From: Acanthosepion pharaonis
Lineage: Eukaryota > Mollusca > Cephalopoda > Sepiida > Sepiidae
Length of the DNA: 64,000 nucleotides
Direction of reading: 5' to 3'
NCBI GenBank assembly: GCA_903632075.3
Contig: CAHIKZ030005407.1
Location: 3,802,501 to 3,866,500 of the forward strand
A model generated the notes under the pieces. That model was not told the DNA's origin. It made no database searches and saw only the letters and a list, made by a program, of their open reading frames with translations. Shown here piece after piece: positions 20,621 through 31,280 of this stretch. Positions within the stretch are counted from its first letter, which is position 1, and the number at the start of each line of letters is the position of its first letter. The translations under genes were made by a program, and so were the position numbers.

Positions 20621-20656
<36 letters not shown>
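20490..20656. repeat. (CA)n-(TA)n and second (TA)n array
   Basis: CA/TA run 20490-20567 and TA run 20623-20656, separated by ~55 bp of unassigned sequence. Confidence 0.95.
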
Positions 20657-20659
<3 letters not shown>

Positions 20660-20694
20660 GAATTTTGTTTTCGTCAATTTTACTATATTATTCA

Positions 20695-20935
20695 GGAAAC
20701 CGACAGCCCGACAACAGCACATGAGATTTTTGATTATATTTGAAGGATTCGTTTTTTGAAGGGCGAATACAGAGACCTGGTGCACTTTTTGAATTCAGAG
20801 TTGTCCTCCTTCTAGACCAGTTGCCATCCAAGGCTATAGAACCCAGTCTATCCTGCTATTTACCCATAGCTGGAGGGAGAAGAAGAGGATTCACAATAAG
20901 ACTCTCTCTGATTCCTCAATCCTTTTGGCTTTAAA
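20695..20935. mobile_element. Repeat-g fragment joined to SINE-b (minus)
   Basis: 20695-20790 has ACCGACAGCCCGACAACAGC and GAATACAGAGACCTGGTGCA (Repeat-g). 20791-20935 has GAATTCAGAGTTGTCC, GCCATCCAAGGCTATAGAAC and TACCCATAGCTGGAGGGAG, the SINE-b tail on the minus strand. The same junction occurs at 36.2 and 61.27 kb, so the two modules travel together or share a target. Confidence 0.7.
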
Positions 20936-20988
20936 GATCGAAAGTTTAACACTTTGATTCTTATTGTTTATATATATATATATATATA

Positions 20989-21115
20989 AATTTTCATAAA
21001 CAGAGCATTTGATAAACTTAAATACTTGTGAATCTATAAAATTTAACAACGTTAAACAAACAAAAAATATGTCTTTAATAAATAAATTGTCGGACCTTGT
21101 CCATTTCTTAATATA
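20989..21115 (+). mobile_element. SINE-a tail fragment
   Basis: AACAGAGCATTTG...CTTAAATACTTG and TTGTCGGACCTTGTCCATTT, ending TTAATATATG. 5' truncated; precedes a fuller copy in the same orientation. Confidence 0.75.
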
Positions 21116-21192
21116 TGACGTCATTTGTTTACATTCGATACGCCAGAGCAGTTATGAATGTACGAGATTCATGGAAGATTGGAGTTTATAAG

Positions 21193-21476
21193 CAGTAAAT
21201 TCGACCTTGTCTACCGAACGCTTCTTTGTAGTCTAGAGGTAAGGCACGTCAGCGTATATGACGGTTCCGTATAGGATGCAGGTTCGAATCCTGTCAAAGA
21301 ACGAATATTTTCTATGAAAATTTCTCGGACATTCAGGCCGGTAAATGTTATTTAATACTGTTTATCATAAACAGAGCATTTGCTTAAATACTTGTATCTA
21401 TAAAATAACAACGTTAAACATAAAAAATGTCTTTAATAAATAAATTGTCGGACCTTGTCCATTTCTTAATATATAT
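21193..21476 (+). mobile_element. SINE-a, near full length
   Basis: Begins GCAGTAAATTCGACCTTGTC, then a tRNA-like head (TAGTCTAGAGGTAAGGC; GATGCAGGTTCGAATCCTGT), body with TTTCTCGGACATTCAGGCCG, tail TTGTCGGACCTTGTCCATTT and a short TA end. It carries the same 30-bp leader that forms the spacer of the dimer at 4.52-4.55 kb. Confidence 0.85.
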
Positions 21477-22171
21477 ATGCAGCTGTATTATTTCTTGGAA
21501 GATGCAGTTGAATTGTTTTATATTGTTTTCATCGTCAGTATCCTCTTATTTCATAATATATCAGATTGTATTATGCAAGTCCATGCTTTCACACTAAAAT
21601 CGGTGTTAACCAATCAACTTTGATAGAATTTCAGGGCATATTTTTATGAAACAATACATCCTGTAAGTTTCAGTTTATAGCAACCTGTTTTAGAAGTGCC
21701 AGGATTTACTAAGCAAACATTCTGTTTTTCCCAGTTCTCTGATCACAACGATTTTGTAATTTATAACGTCATGTTCCCGTCGCTCTATCATTACAATATA
21801 TTGTTTCTAGTCTCAGGTTACATCTTTCTTACGACGCATTCCGATTTTTATATAACTGAATTTCCAATAATTAAAAATAAAATGTTTACTCATCTCCCCG
21901 AGGAGTTTTGAAGATTCTGAAAGTAGCTCATTAGAAGAGAATTTTTGTCTCCTGACCAGTGGATTTCAGAATCTGCGAAATTCCGAGTAGAGATAAGTAA
22001 ACCTATTGTTTTTAATTATTATTATTATTATTATTATTATTATTTCTGTTGTTGTTGCTGTTGTTATTATTATAATGTTATGGTGGAACATACCTATTCT
22101 ATAGTTAATAGACTCTCCCACCTATAATATGTACGAGTAGTAAGAGTAACGAGTCAGTCGATGTCGGACGA
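21477..22171. other. Unassigned; (ATT)n at 22018-22044
   Basis: No coding assignment. The (ATT)n/(GTT)n run lies at 22015-22075. 22156-22171 is the left copy of a 16-bp direct repeat flanking the structured unit. Confidence 0.45.
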
Positions 22172-22383
22172 TCAGCTGAACGGTTGAACTCTCTTCCTTC
22201 GAGCGGGGAGGAACCCGAACGAGGCTACGCCGAAGGGCGGAGTCTCGTTCGGGGAGGTAAACCGACCCTGAACCCGTTTATACGAGTTCAAAGGGTATAT
22301 TTTTGGCCGAGTCCACTGGCTAGGAGATCCCACGTTAAACCGGCCCTGTGCCACATGATACCCTCGTGGGGGGATTAAATACT
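22172..22383 (+). repeat. Structured repeat unit, dispersed copy, flanked by 16-bp direct repeats
   Basis: About 212 bp with strong pairing: CCCGAACGA pairs with TCGTTCGGG around an inner stem CTACGCC/GGCGGAG. Flanked by AGTCGATGTCGGACGA at 22156-22171 and 22384-22399, which looks like a target-site duplication from retroposition. It matches the three-copy array at 27.66-28.37 kb. GC content is far above its surroundings. Function unknown. A 60-residue frame on the minus strand follows the structure and is not convincing as a protein. Confidence 0.75.
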
Positions 22384-22480
22384 AGTCGATGTCGGACGAC
22401 AGTTAGTCGAATACTAAAGTATCAGCAACCGCAACTAGATTACTCTGCGTTATACCTATTATATCAAGTTTCTAACATTT

Positions 22481-22785
22481 TGTACGTCGAACCTATTTTA
22501 GTATCGATTTAGTACAAATACAAGCCTCCACTGTGAAATAACTCCACAACATATAATGACAAAAGTACACAGGTGTAGGCTCTAAGAAAGCTTTATTCAA
22601 CTGAGAATACAATGTTCGCGTATAGTGTCCTTTTATAGTCCCAGTAAACATAAATAGCTCTCTCGAAGAGGGGATTAACAAAACAAGGGGAGACCACTCT
22701 TGATTATTCATAACAATTATATTATTATTTTTATTCTTATTATTATCGTTATTATTATTATTTTCTTTGATTCCTGTAGTGTACA
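22481..22785 (-). mobile_element. Solo LTR with 5-bp target duplication CATTT
   Basis: Ends are TGTAC...GTACA. CATTT lies immediately outside on both sides (22476-22480 and 22786-22790). On the minus strand a TATA box (CTATAAAAGG, ~22629-22638) precedes AATAAAGCTTTC (~22586-22597) by about 40 nt, the promoter-polyA order of an LTR. No internal element adjoins it, so it is a solo LTR left by recombination. A (TAA)n run lies near its 5' end. Confidence 0.8.
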
Positions 22786-22939
22786 CATTTCTTTCCGGGT
22801 CCCAACCAGAGACCTAAGATCAGAAATAGCTTCATGACATTTTTCACTGATCATTTTTGTAAAAAAAAAAAAAAAAAAAAACTAAGATAACATATTTTAC
22901 ATAGATAAATCTCTTCGTGAGGTTTGATCTGTAGTATCT

Positions 22940-23300
22940 TTTGTATTTATTTCAGGCATGGAATAATAGGGATCTCTTCAATATGCCTATCGGAACTTTT
23001 TCTAATCAATCCGAAGGCTCCAGTTACAACTGGCATATTTGATGCCCTTGTGTGCCACATTTTTGAGATTTCCACTTCAAGTTCCTTGTATTTTGATAAT
23101 TTATTTTTTAAAGATCTTCAAAGATACATTACAGTCTGGGAGAGCTGTCATGTCAATAAGAAAGTACATTATAGTTTTGTGGTCTTTGATTATAATGTCT
23201 GGGCAATTAGCTTTGATTGTTCTGTCTGTATTGCTATAATTAGTCTGTTTGTCTCTTCCTTAGTACAACCATTACGTCCCGCCAATAACTTATAAAAAAT
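22940..23300 (-). pseudogene. LINE-E fossil, C-terminal end of a non-LTR RT
   Basis: Minus-strand translation includes LSKYKELEVEISKMWHTRAS and NMPVVTGAFGLIRKSSDR. These match the C-terminal KYKDLEIEVxRMW...VPVVxGALG block of a widespread LINE class. Upstream the frame shifts. Only the last ~110 residues remain. Confidence 0.65.
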
Positions 23301-23954
23301 GAACTATTCCATTTTGATCGTGTGGAAAGAGAAAAAGACATACCACAAAAGCTACTTGGTTTCAGTGAGAAAATGCAAGAAAGAAAAAAAGATGGAAGTG
23401 TTTAACGTCTTTTTCAGTGACATGGCAAAAGCTGAAAATTTCGAATCTTTTCATTTGTATTCCCTTACTTCTTAAAATAACGACGAGCATTCATAGTTAC
23501 GCTTCTTATTGCAATATTTTGTTAAAGTTGTTAAGTTCAAATATTTAACGATGCGATAGGGGAATTTCTATAGATGTTTTTATTGTCGTAGATCCCGCCA
23601 TGGGCTTCTCCAGTCACTATCTTAAGAATTAAGAATAATCAGAAAATTCAAATGGGAACTCCGTGAAATCTTTCTAGTTATTATTATTATTATTATTGTT
23701 ATTTGAAAAGAAGAAAGGACAGCTGATGTTCTATCTTGCATGGTGGTAAAAAGAGAACATTGGTTGATATTTATTATTATTATTATTGTTGTTGTTCTGA
23801 TGCTCTGTCCCTCGATAATTACAAAAAAAAACTGCTTACCTAAAAACGTTATCTTCCAGAAATACCCCAGTTGACTGTTTTGGCGATACCTAAACTTTGT
23901 TGGATTTTAAATAAAAGAAAGGAAAACATTAATTGATATACGTTTTTTTTTTTA
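23301..23954. other. Unassigned; two (ATT)n runs
   Basis: (ATT)n at 23679-23697 and 23770-23790. Otherwise no assignment; it may include further 5' LINE-E sequence near 23300-23420. Confidence 0.35.
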
Positions 23955-24445
23955 AGCGTTTCACCCCAAGCAAGGCGGGAAGCCACTAAGACGCAAGGGG
24001 TTACAGAATATTTGCAGCAAAATCAGATAGGAGTGATAGAGGAAAGGATGAGGAGAAGGGTAGTGGATAGATCAAGGCAACTGGAGGTGTCGATTGACAT
24101 TACATTTGAATAGCTGGAGATTATAGCACTGAGGGAAACTGGAATAGGGAAGGGAGTTCCACAGGCGAGAGGTGCTAGACATGAAGCTATTGGAGTAGAA
24201 GAGACGGCTACATTTAGTAGTTTCGACAGTGAAAGGGTGAGAGCGGGATGCCAGCCTCGTAGGGCGCTTGAGTTCATGAAGTCTGGGAACCAGCGAATGC
24301 AGCTCCTCGGAGCAATTGCCATGAAAGTATTTGTAAAACAGACAGAGAGAGGCGACAGCATATCTGTGAGAAAGTAACTGTAGACGAGATGCCAGAGTAG
24401 GGCCAATTATATTGCATATCTGCCTCTGGAGCCTATCAAGAACCC
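23955..24445 (-). pseudogene. LINE-B fossil, C-terminal end plus 3' tail
   Basis: Minus-strand frames give ASLCLFYKYFHGNCSEELHS, LVPRLHELKRPTRLASRSHP, TSRLWNSLPYSSFP and NLQLFKCNVNRHL, with frame changes. The tail at 23955-24000 matches TTTCACCCCAAGCAAGGCGG. Non-LTR RT C terminus, jockey/CR1-like; non-functional. Confidence 0.75.
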
Positions 24446-24588
24446 CGAGGATACTATTATATCATTTCATTTACTATCTTTTAATCTTGCATAATATAAT
24501 TTTCCACCAGGAAATAATCTATTGTAAATATCTCCAATAAGAAAAGATAAGCTGAGTACATATAATGTATTTGTCAAATAAATATATA

Positions 24589-24640
24589 CTGAAGATGTAA
24601 CCAACAATATTTGGTTAATACCAATTTCATAGTGAAAACT
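24589..24640 (+). ncRNA. Weak hammerhead-like hairpin
   Basis: CTGAAGA then TGTAACCA...TGGTTAAT and, after a gap, GTGAAAAC. Stem present but spacing to the GAAA-like box is wrong. Listed because it resembles the others. Confidence 0.25.
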
Positions 24641-24651
24641 TTGACGTTTTA

Positions 24652-25165
24652 ATCATTTCACCCCAAGCAAGGCGGGAATGCCACTAGTACTCAAGGAGTC
24701 ACAGAAAGCAAACGTGAGAGAAAAGACTGAGTATAGGGAGGAGTGTGGAAAGGACAACAGATGAATGGGATTCAAGAAGACAGAAGATGGCGATTGCGTT
24801 GCATTTAAATCTTTGAAGACTGTAGTTGTCAAGGAAACTGAAGAGACCTCCACAGGTGGGAAGTGTGAGAAAAGAAACTGCTGGAGAAGAAGTAAAGGGA
24901 TGAAACCTAGATGCTAATCTAGTAGCACGCTTAAATTCACGCAGTCGGGTCACCAGCGAAAAAAAGCTCGTCAGAGCTGTTGCTATGATAATATTTGTAG
25001 AAAAGACAAAGTGAAGCCACGTCACGTCTGTGAGAAAGTTAGTGATGTCAAGATGCTAAGTCAGGATCAGTTACATTACAGATCCTTCTTTGGAGTTTGT
25101 CAAGAATCTCGAAATGTCCAGTAAGAACACCAGACCAGATATGACAGCAAAAAAACCTGAAGCTT
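24652..25165 (-). pseudogene. LINE-B fossil, C-terminal end plus 3' tail
   Basis: Tail TTTCACCCCAAGCAAGGCGG at 24656. Minus-strand fragments include VASLCLFYKY near 25000, TCGGLFSFLDNYSLQRFKCN and NAIAIFC. The first three match the LINE-B C terminus. Oriented like the copy 700 bp upstream, so possibly a tandem or independent insertions. Confidence 0.7.
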
Positions 25166-25856
25166 GACACTATGTAAAGTTAGAGCTAGATGAAGCCAAA
25201 TTATATCGATGTGACGGAAATACCCAACCGTCTATCGCAGTGCTTTGACCGCCGATGACTCAGTGTGAACGCCGGCTTGGCTGCACATGTTAAGACGACG
25301 TGAATTATTGTAGTTTGAACGGGGAAAATCGCGGTTGACAGCTAGATGGAAAATTCCACTTTGGAAAATATAGGGGGTGATTCTATCGTATCATATGCGT
25401 AGCGGGAATACTTGATGGAACGCATTAGCACTCACCTTGGCCAACTCCGGGTCCATAATCATCGTGACCAGGGATGATTGGTTAGAATTTATGTGGTAGT
25501 ATAATGCATCGTGTTAGCGTGCCCAAGTTTCCCAGAATTGGTTGGTGGTGCATTTTGAAATATACTGACGATCGATGCAACCACCACATTCACCTGTCAT
25601 GCGCCCAATCGAATATTTATGGGGCATAGGGGAGAAGTCTATTCGCACCTATAAATTTTAGGCAGCTATCGAAAATTTGGAGAATGCCTGTCTGCTAGGG
25701 CATCTAGCTAATCCCTGCTGTAGAGTCCTGCTCAGACACATATGTGTTTATTCAAATAACCACAGTCAACCTATGGTTTATACTGTGACTATGCTGAACG
25801 AACCTCAGTTGCAGTTGCTCCTAGAGATCGTATAATGTATCGTGAATGAATATATA
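25166..25856. other. Unassigned; possible DNA-transposon debris and a duplicated block
   Basis: 25685-25850 (CCTGTCTGCTAGGGCATCTA...TATGCTGAACG) resembles 27145-27310, an interspersed repeat. 25580-25640 faintly resembles a transposase SPDLNPIEYLWG region (CCAATCGAATATTTATGGGG) but stops prevent a firm call. Confidence 0.4.
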
Positions 25857-26411
25857 CAACCGCGTGCAAATTAATTGAAACAAAACGAATAATTCCGTTA
25901 TTATTTACATTTTTTTCGTATTTTTTCAGTGAAACATAGCCCAGTGCATATGTTAGTACTTCGTATGTCTATTCCACAAAGTCGTTCTTTGAAAATTGAC
26001 AAGAGATTCTTGATTGTATTTAAATCAGGAGAGATTCCGGGCCAGTCTATTGTAGTTTGATTTTCTCACTGATAAGGTATGCCAGCGTGTTCGTGCCGTG
26101 TTACAATTTTCCTTGGAGTAATGTCCATCGCAGACAATGACCGTAGGACAACTAATCGACAGCCGAGACAATAATGTTTGGGCGTGATAAAAATCTGATG
26201 CAATCACGGATGACGCAATATCTTCAAGGCCAAACAAATTTCATCATACACCACGAAAATAGATTCATATTGCTGCACACAACTGTAAATGGCATAATCT
26301 GAGGAAAAATAGAAATCGATTACAACCTGTCACGCCATTCGGTCTAAAACTGACCGTATGATGAAAGAAAGGAAACTAAAGCAGTTGTTTCAATTAATTT
26401 GCACAAGTGTG
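25857..26411 (-). mobile_element. Tc1-like element, 555 bp, internally deleted
   Basis: Inverted ends share TGCAAATTAATTGAAACAA (left from 25857, right to 26411), and each abuts TA. On the minus strand WPGISPDLNTIKNLL matches the Tc1 WPxxSPDLNPIENLW motif around the second/third acidic residues, and a preceding frame gives TRWHTLS in place of a THTxxYL-like segment. Far shorter than a ~1.6-kb Tc1, so non-autonomous. Confidence 0.8.
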
Positions 26412-26434
26412 TATATGTATATGTTTTATCACTT

Positions 26435-26640
26435 TAAACATTATTTTAGTGGATACTCGTATTTGAGTAAACGCTCCGTTTATTCATTAAACAGTATATT
26501 TATTTATTTTCGTCTTCCAGCCTAAATGTTCTAGAAGTCTTATTAAAGGAAAATTTGTGCTCTCCAGAAGGATTCGAACCTGCGTCCCTCTGGGGAAAGA
26601 AAGCTACCGTTAGACCTGGTACGCTCTGTGTGATTAATAA
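26435..26640 (-). mobile_element. SINE-a copy
   Basis: Minus strand: tRNA-like head with GACGCAGGTTCGAATCCTTC, body containing AACATTTAGGCTGGAAGACG-like sequence, tail with AAACGGAGCGTTTACTCAAA. More diverged than the 21.2-kb copy. Confidence 0.7.
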
Positions 26641-27663
26641 AAAAATTCATTACTTTCTTTAGAAAAATTGTATAAGTGCGTGTGAGTGTGTGGCTGCGTA
26701 TGCACGTGTGCGTCCATTCGTCTTATGTATCTCTTCCCATGTTCCAGTATCCCATTCTATAAATTAAAGTGCCAAACGTACTAGGTACCCAATGAGGATC
26801 GAAGTCACTACTGTAGTAATAATTTGCAAAGCTAGCTTGGTAAATATTATACTGCAGTAGTTAAAATCTTTATACGTCTGTCTATTGATATCTGTTTTTG
26901 TTGTTGTTTGTGTTTTTAAAAGTATGGTGCCTGGGTATGGATTATTGAATAACGATTAACGAAGCTTATCTGGATGACCATTAATAGCGAGTTGTGATCT
27001 TGATCAACGAAAGTACTTTAAGATCTTTTAACTTACTTTTTCTTTTGTTCGGATGCCATTTTCCTAGCTCTGCGACTAGACGCCTTGGTTCATACTCCGT
27101 GGTAAATACAAGATTTAAACATTCTATTGCTAGCAGCTCGTATCTGAGTCAGCCTGTCTGCTCAGGTGGCTAGTTAATCGCTGCTCCAGACCCTCAGAAA
27201 CATCTGTGCGTGTTCATCCTACACAGAACCAAACTGTTTTATTGTAAAATTATGCTGAACATAGCTTATTTACAGTTTCTGTTATAGAATGTAGCATCTC
27301 GCGTGATCAATAATTTCAACAAGGCCAGTAAGATCAAACATTTTATCACGATTACTTATAACTACGTAATTTCACTCATTGGGCTTCGATCAGCCTGTGA
27401 TATGGCTTTCAGGCACTTTCCAAAGATTTGCTGCACGTAGGGATGGTTTCACCAGGCCAGTGTTATCAAAAAGCGATCAACATAACAAAATTGACCTAAA
27501 CATAGCAGTTTAATACGTTTTTCTTTGTTTCTGACGAAAACTTTTATGTTTCTTGTTGAGGTGCCGTCCCTCTAAAGAGTGTATGTTGGACTCTTACGCC
27601 TACTATAAGATTAGTAGGAGAGAAGGCCTTTGGGGAACAATCGCCCAGATTGTTCTTAAATGT
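26641..27663. other. Unassigned; tRNA-like fragment and duplicated block
   Basis: 26775-26850 resembles, on the minus strand, the tRNA-like repeats at 49.3 and 49.6 kb. 27145-27310 is the partner of 25685-25850. No gene recognised. Confidence 0.4.
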
Positions 27664-28372
27664 TGAACTCTCTGACTTGAGCAGAGAGGAACTCGGACGA
27701 GGCTTTGCCGATGGGCAAAGTTTCGTCCGGTGAGGTAGACAGCACCTGAACCCGTTTATAGGGGTTCGAAGGGAATATTTTTCGCCGAGTCTACGTGCTC
27801 GGAGTACCCACAGTATACTCGGCCTTGTGCCTCATACACCCTCGTTGGGGGGTGCTGTTAAATATTAACAGTATTAACCAGACTGTTCATTGCTGTCGAA
27901 CTCTCTGCCTCGGCAAATAGGAACCCGGACGAGGCTTTGCCGAAGGGCAAAGTTTCGTCCGGGGAGGTAGACAGCCCCTGAACCCGTTTATACGGGTTCG
28001 AAGGGAATATTTTTGCTGAGCTTACGGGCTCGGAGTGCCCACGGTAAACTCGGCCTTGTGCCACATACATCCCTCGTGGGGGCTGCGGCTATTAAATATT
28101 AACGGTCGAATAGATTGTTCTATCAGGCTGTGACTGTTCGCAACTGTTGTCGAACTCTCTGCCTTTGGGCAGAGAGGAACCCGGATGAGGCTGTGCCGAA
28201 GGGCAGAGCTTCGTCCGGGGAGGTTGAGAGACCAGTACTCGTTTATCCGGTTTCCACGTGGATTTTTTTTTGGGGGGGGAGGCGAGCCTACAGGCTCGGA
28301 GAACCCACGTTAAACTCGGTTTTGTTCCACATGCATCCCTCATGGAGGGAGGGGGGGCTATTAAATATTATC
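27664..28372 (+). repeat. Tandem array of three structured ~235-255-bp units
   Basis: Units start with GAACTCTCTG at 27664, 27898 and 28152 (spacing 234 and 254). Each has a long hairpin; in unit 2 (27924-27963) CCCGGACGA pairs with TCGTCCGGG and inner CTTTGCC pairs with GGCAAAG, loop GAA. A second hairpin AACCCG-TTTATA-CGGGTT follows, then GCYGAG...CTCGGC pairing, a CCCTCGTGGGG-type element and an AT linker TTAAATATTA. Between units and the 22.17-kb copy, several stem positions change on both sides. GC-rich islands in AT-rich DNA. No Pol III boxes are clear. No family recognised. Confidence 0.85.
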
Positions 28373-28659
28373 AGTCGAATAGATTGAACTATGATCAACC
28401 GACTCACACCCACTAGTCGGGTAATACTTTTCTGTTGTATTTACACTTGTTTTGTTATTTCTTAAACCATTTACTTGGTCACAACATTTCTTAATAAAGG
28501 AAACCGTAGAACTCCTACAAGTGGTAGTAAAGGAAAACGAGAAAAAGGGACTACATATCAAATGTAAGAAAACTCAATGTATCCTTGTCAGTAACAATAA
28601 GACTCGAACTACGAATTGAAGATACCAAAACCAAGCAAGTACGAAAATTACATTTTTTA
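28373..28659. other. Unassigned flank of the structured array
   Basis: About 290 bp with no recognised family. Confidence 0.35.
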
Positions 28660-29535
28660 AAGCATTTCACCACAAGCAGTGGAGGGGGGCACTAACACGC
28701 AGGAATTTTCAGAAAATGAAAGTGGGAGAAAAAGACTGAATATAGGGAGGATTGAAGAAAGGATAAGAGATGAACGGCGATCAAAACAACAGGAGATGGT
28801 GATTAATATTACATTTAAATTTTTGAAGATTGTAGTTATCAGGGAAGCAAGTAAGAAGAAGGGAGTTCCATATTCAGGAAGTGTGAGAAAAGAAACTGTT
28901 GGAGTAGAAGTGGCGATTATATTTAACCATTTCAACAGTAAACGGATGGGAACTAAAAGTCAGCCCAGTAGCAAGCTTAAATTCATGTAGTCGGGGCATC
29001 AAGGGAAAAAGGCTCTTCAGAGCAATTGCTATGGAAATATTTGTAGAAAAGTCAGGGGGAATCCACATCATGTCTGAGGGAAAGCGACTGAAAACGAGAT
29101 GCCAAATCAGGATCGATTACATTGCAGATCCTTCTTTGGATTTTATCGAGGACCTCGAGGTGAACAGCGGGGGCCCCAGACCAGATATGGCAACAGTATT
29201 CAATGCACAGACGACTGGTAGATTTGTAGATGTGTAAGATGTACTCTTGCACCACACAGTGGACCAACTTTCCTTGCAGTAGATGCAGCTATTGATTCAA
29301 TATAGTTGTTCCACTTCAAGTCAGCGGAAAACGTGATGCCTAGAAGGCACGGGGAGTCGCTCTCCCGGGGTCGAGCATCAATCATGCTAATGATGGCCAA
29401 GGAAGTTTCTCTGTGGTGGTTAAATGAGAGCAGTTTAGTTTTGGAGGCATTCAAATTTACAAGCCATTTCCTGCCCCAGTGAACCACTGATTAGAGGTCC
29501 TTTTCGAGAGCAGAGGCCAGGTTAACTTTGTCAAG
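28660..29535 (-). pseudogene. LINE-B fossil, longest copy
   Basis: Minus-strand translation, with frameshifts: GRKWLVNLNASKTKLLSFNH, LGITFSADLKWNNYIESIAA, IEYCCHIWSGAPAVHLEVLD, KIQRRICNVIDPDLASRFQS, LSLRHDV, SLFPLMPRLHEFKLATGLTF, FYSNSFFSHTS. These are the post-palm and C-terminal blocks of a jockey/CR1-like RT; the YADD box would lie just upstream and is cut off. The 3' tail lies at 28660-28700 (TTTCACCACAAGCAGTGG). It defines the family for shorter copies. At about 29535 it meets a plus-strand LINE-C fragment. Confidence 0.85.
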
Positions 29536-29645
29536 CTGGGAACTATTTTAACAAAGAACGGGAAATGTTGACACAGAAATCCGAAGGCACCCTAGAGTAG
29601 TGAAATATGCCTTCCAAAAGCCCAACAAATTTTTTTAGAAACAGG
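29536..29645 (+). pseudogene. LINE-C internal fragment
   Basis: GGAAATGTTGACACAGAAAT and ATATGCCTTCCAAAAGCCCA match 950-1030 of the first LINE-C copy, then similarity stops. Confidence 0.65.
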
Positions 29646-29789
29646 AACATTTCCTTAGAAACTAAATGATTACCCGTTGAAAATTAAAATAAGAAGTCAA
29701 ACGAAACATTGAGATAAAAACAGCGAAGATGATGATACTATGCAAAATGATTAATGGAGGAAGAGTTATATAAAATTTACAGAGGAAGT

Positions 29790-29815
29790 CTGAAGAATGC
29801 TTCCGTCGAAACGCT
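29790..29815 (+). ncRNA. Hammerhead-like hairpin, degenerate
   Basis: CTGAAGA, short weak stem ATGC-TTCC-GTC, GAAACGC. Both conserved boxes intact, stem II mostly lost. The following GATCAAAACAATACTGG-type sequence resembles what follows the 14.59-kb motif. Confidence 0.4.
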
Positions 29816-30905
<1,090 letters not shown>

Positions 30906-30950
30906 TCTTTAACAATACTTTCATAAAAGAAGGATTGCTGCCTAAATACT

Positions 30951-30951
<1 letters not shown>

Positions 30952-31001
<50 letters not shown>
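30952..31001. repeat. (TA)n microsatellite
   Basis: 50 bp of TA. Confidence 0.95.
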
Positions 31002-31005
<4 letters not shown>

Positions 31006-31099
31006 AAAAATAAAGAACAATAAGATATATAATCTGGTATTCTTATTGATAATTTTTTATTTTTACAAAACAATGCTCAATGTAAATTTACAGAGCATA

Positions 31100-31185
31100 A
31101 ATATTATAAATTAACTGATTTAAAATATTGTTTCTTCGCTACACAATAATAACCATGTTTCAAAAACCGAAGCTAAAACTTCAAA
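31100..31185. repeat. Interspersed repeat shared with 56.27 kb
   Basis: AAATTAACTGATTTAAAATA, TTTCTTCGCTACACAATA and ACCATGTTTCAAAAACCGAA recur at 56268-56332 between TA arrays. Its minus strand contains TTTTTGAAACATGG, the end of the hairpin type seen at 47.1 kb. Confidence 0.7.
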
Positions 31186-31280
31186 TTTAATTATATAATT
31201 AAATTAAAAGCATTAGTTCTGTTTCATCTTCAAGCGAATTTTGGAATAACTTAAACGCACATATAAATTCATAATTTCCT

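Noticed and set aside
22924..23295. 123-residue plus-strand frame as a membrane protein
   Set aside because: The minus strand of the same DNA encodes a recognisable LINE C terminus, so the plus frame is a shadow.
28092..28343. Minus-strand frames of 60-83 residues shared by the structured units as a protein family
   Set aside because: Conservation follows the RNA-like stems, frames differ in length and start, and no domain or codon bias is visible.
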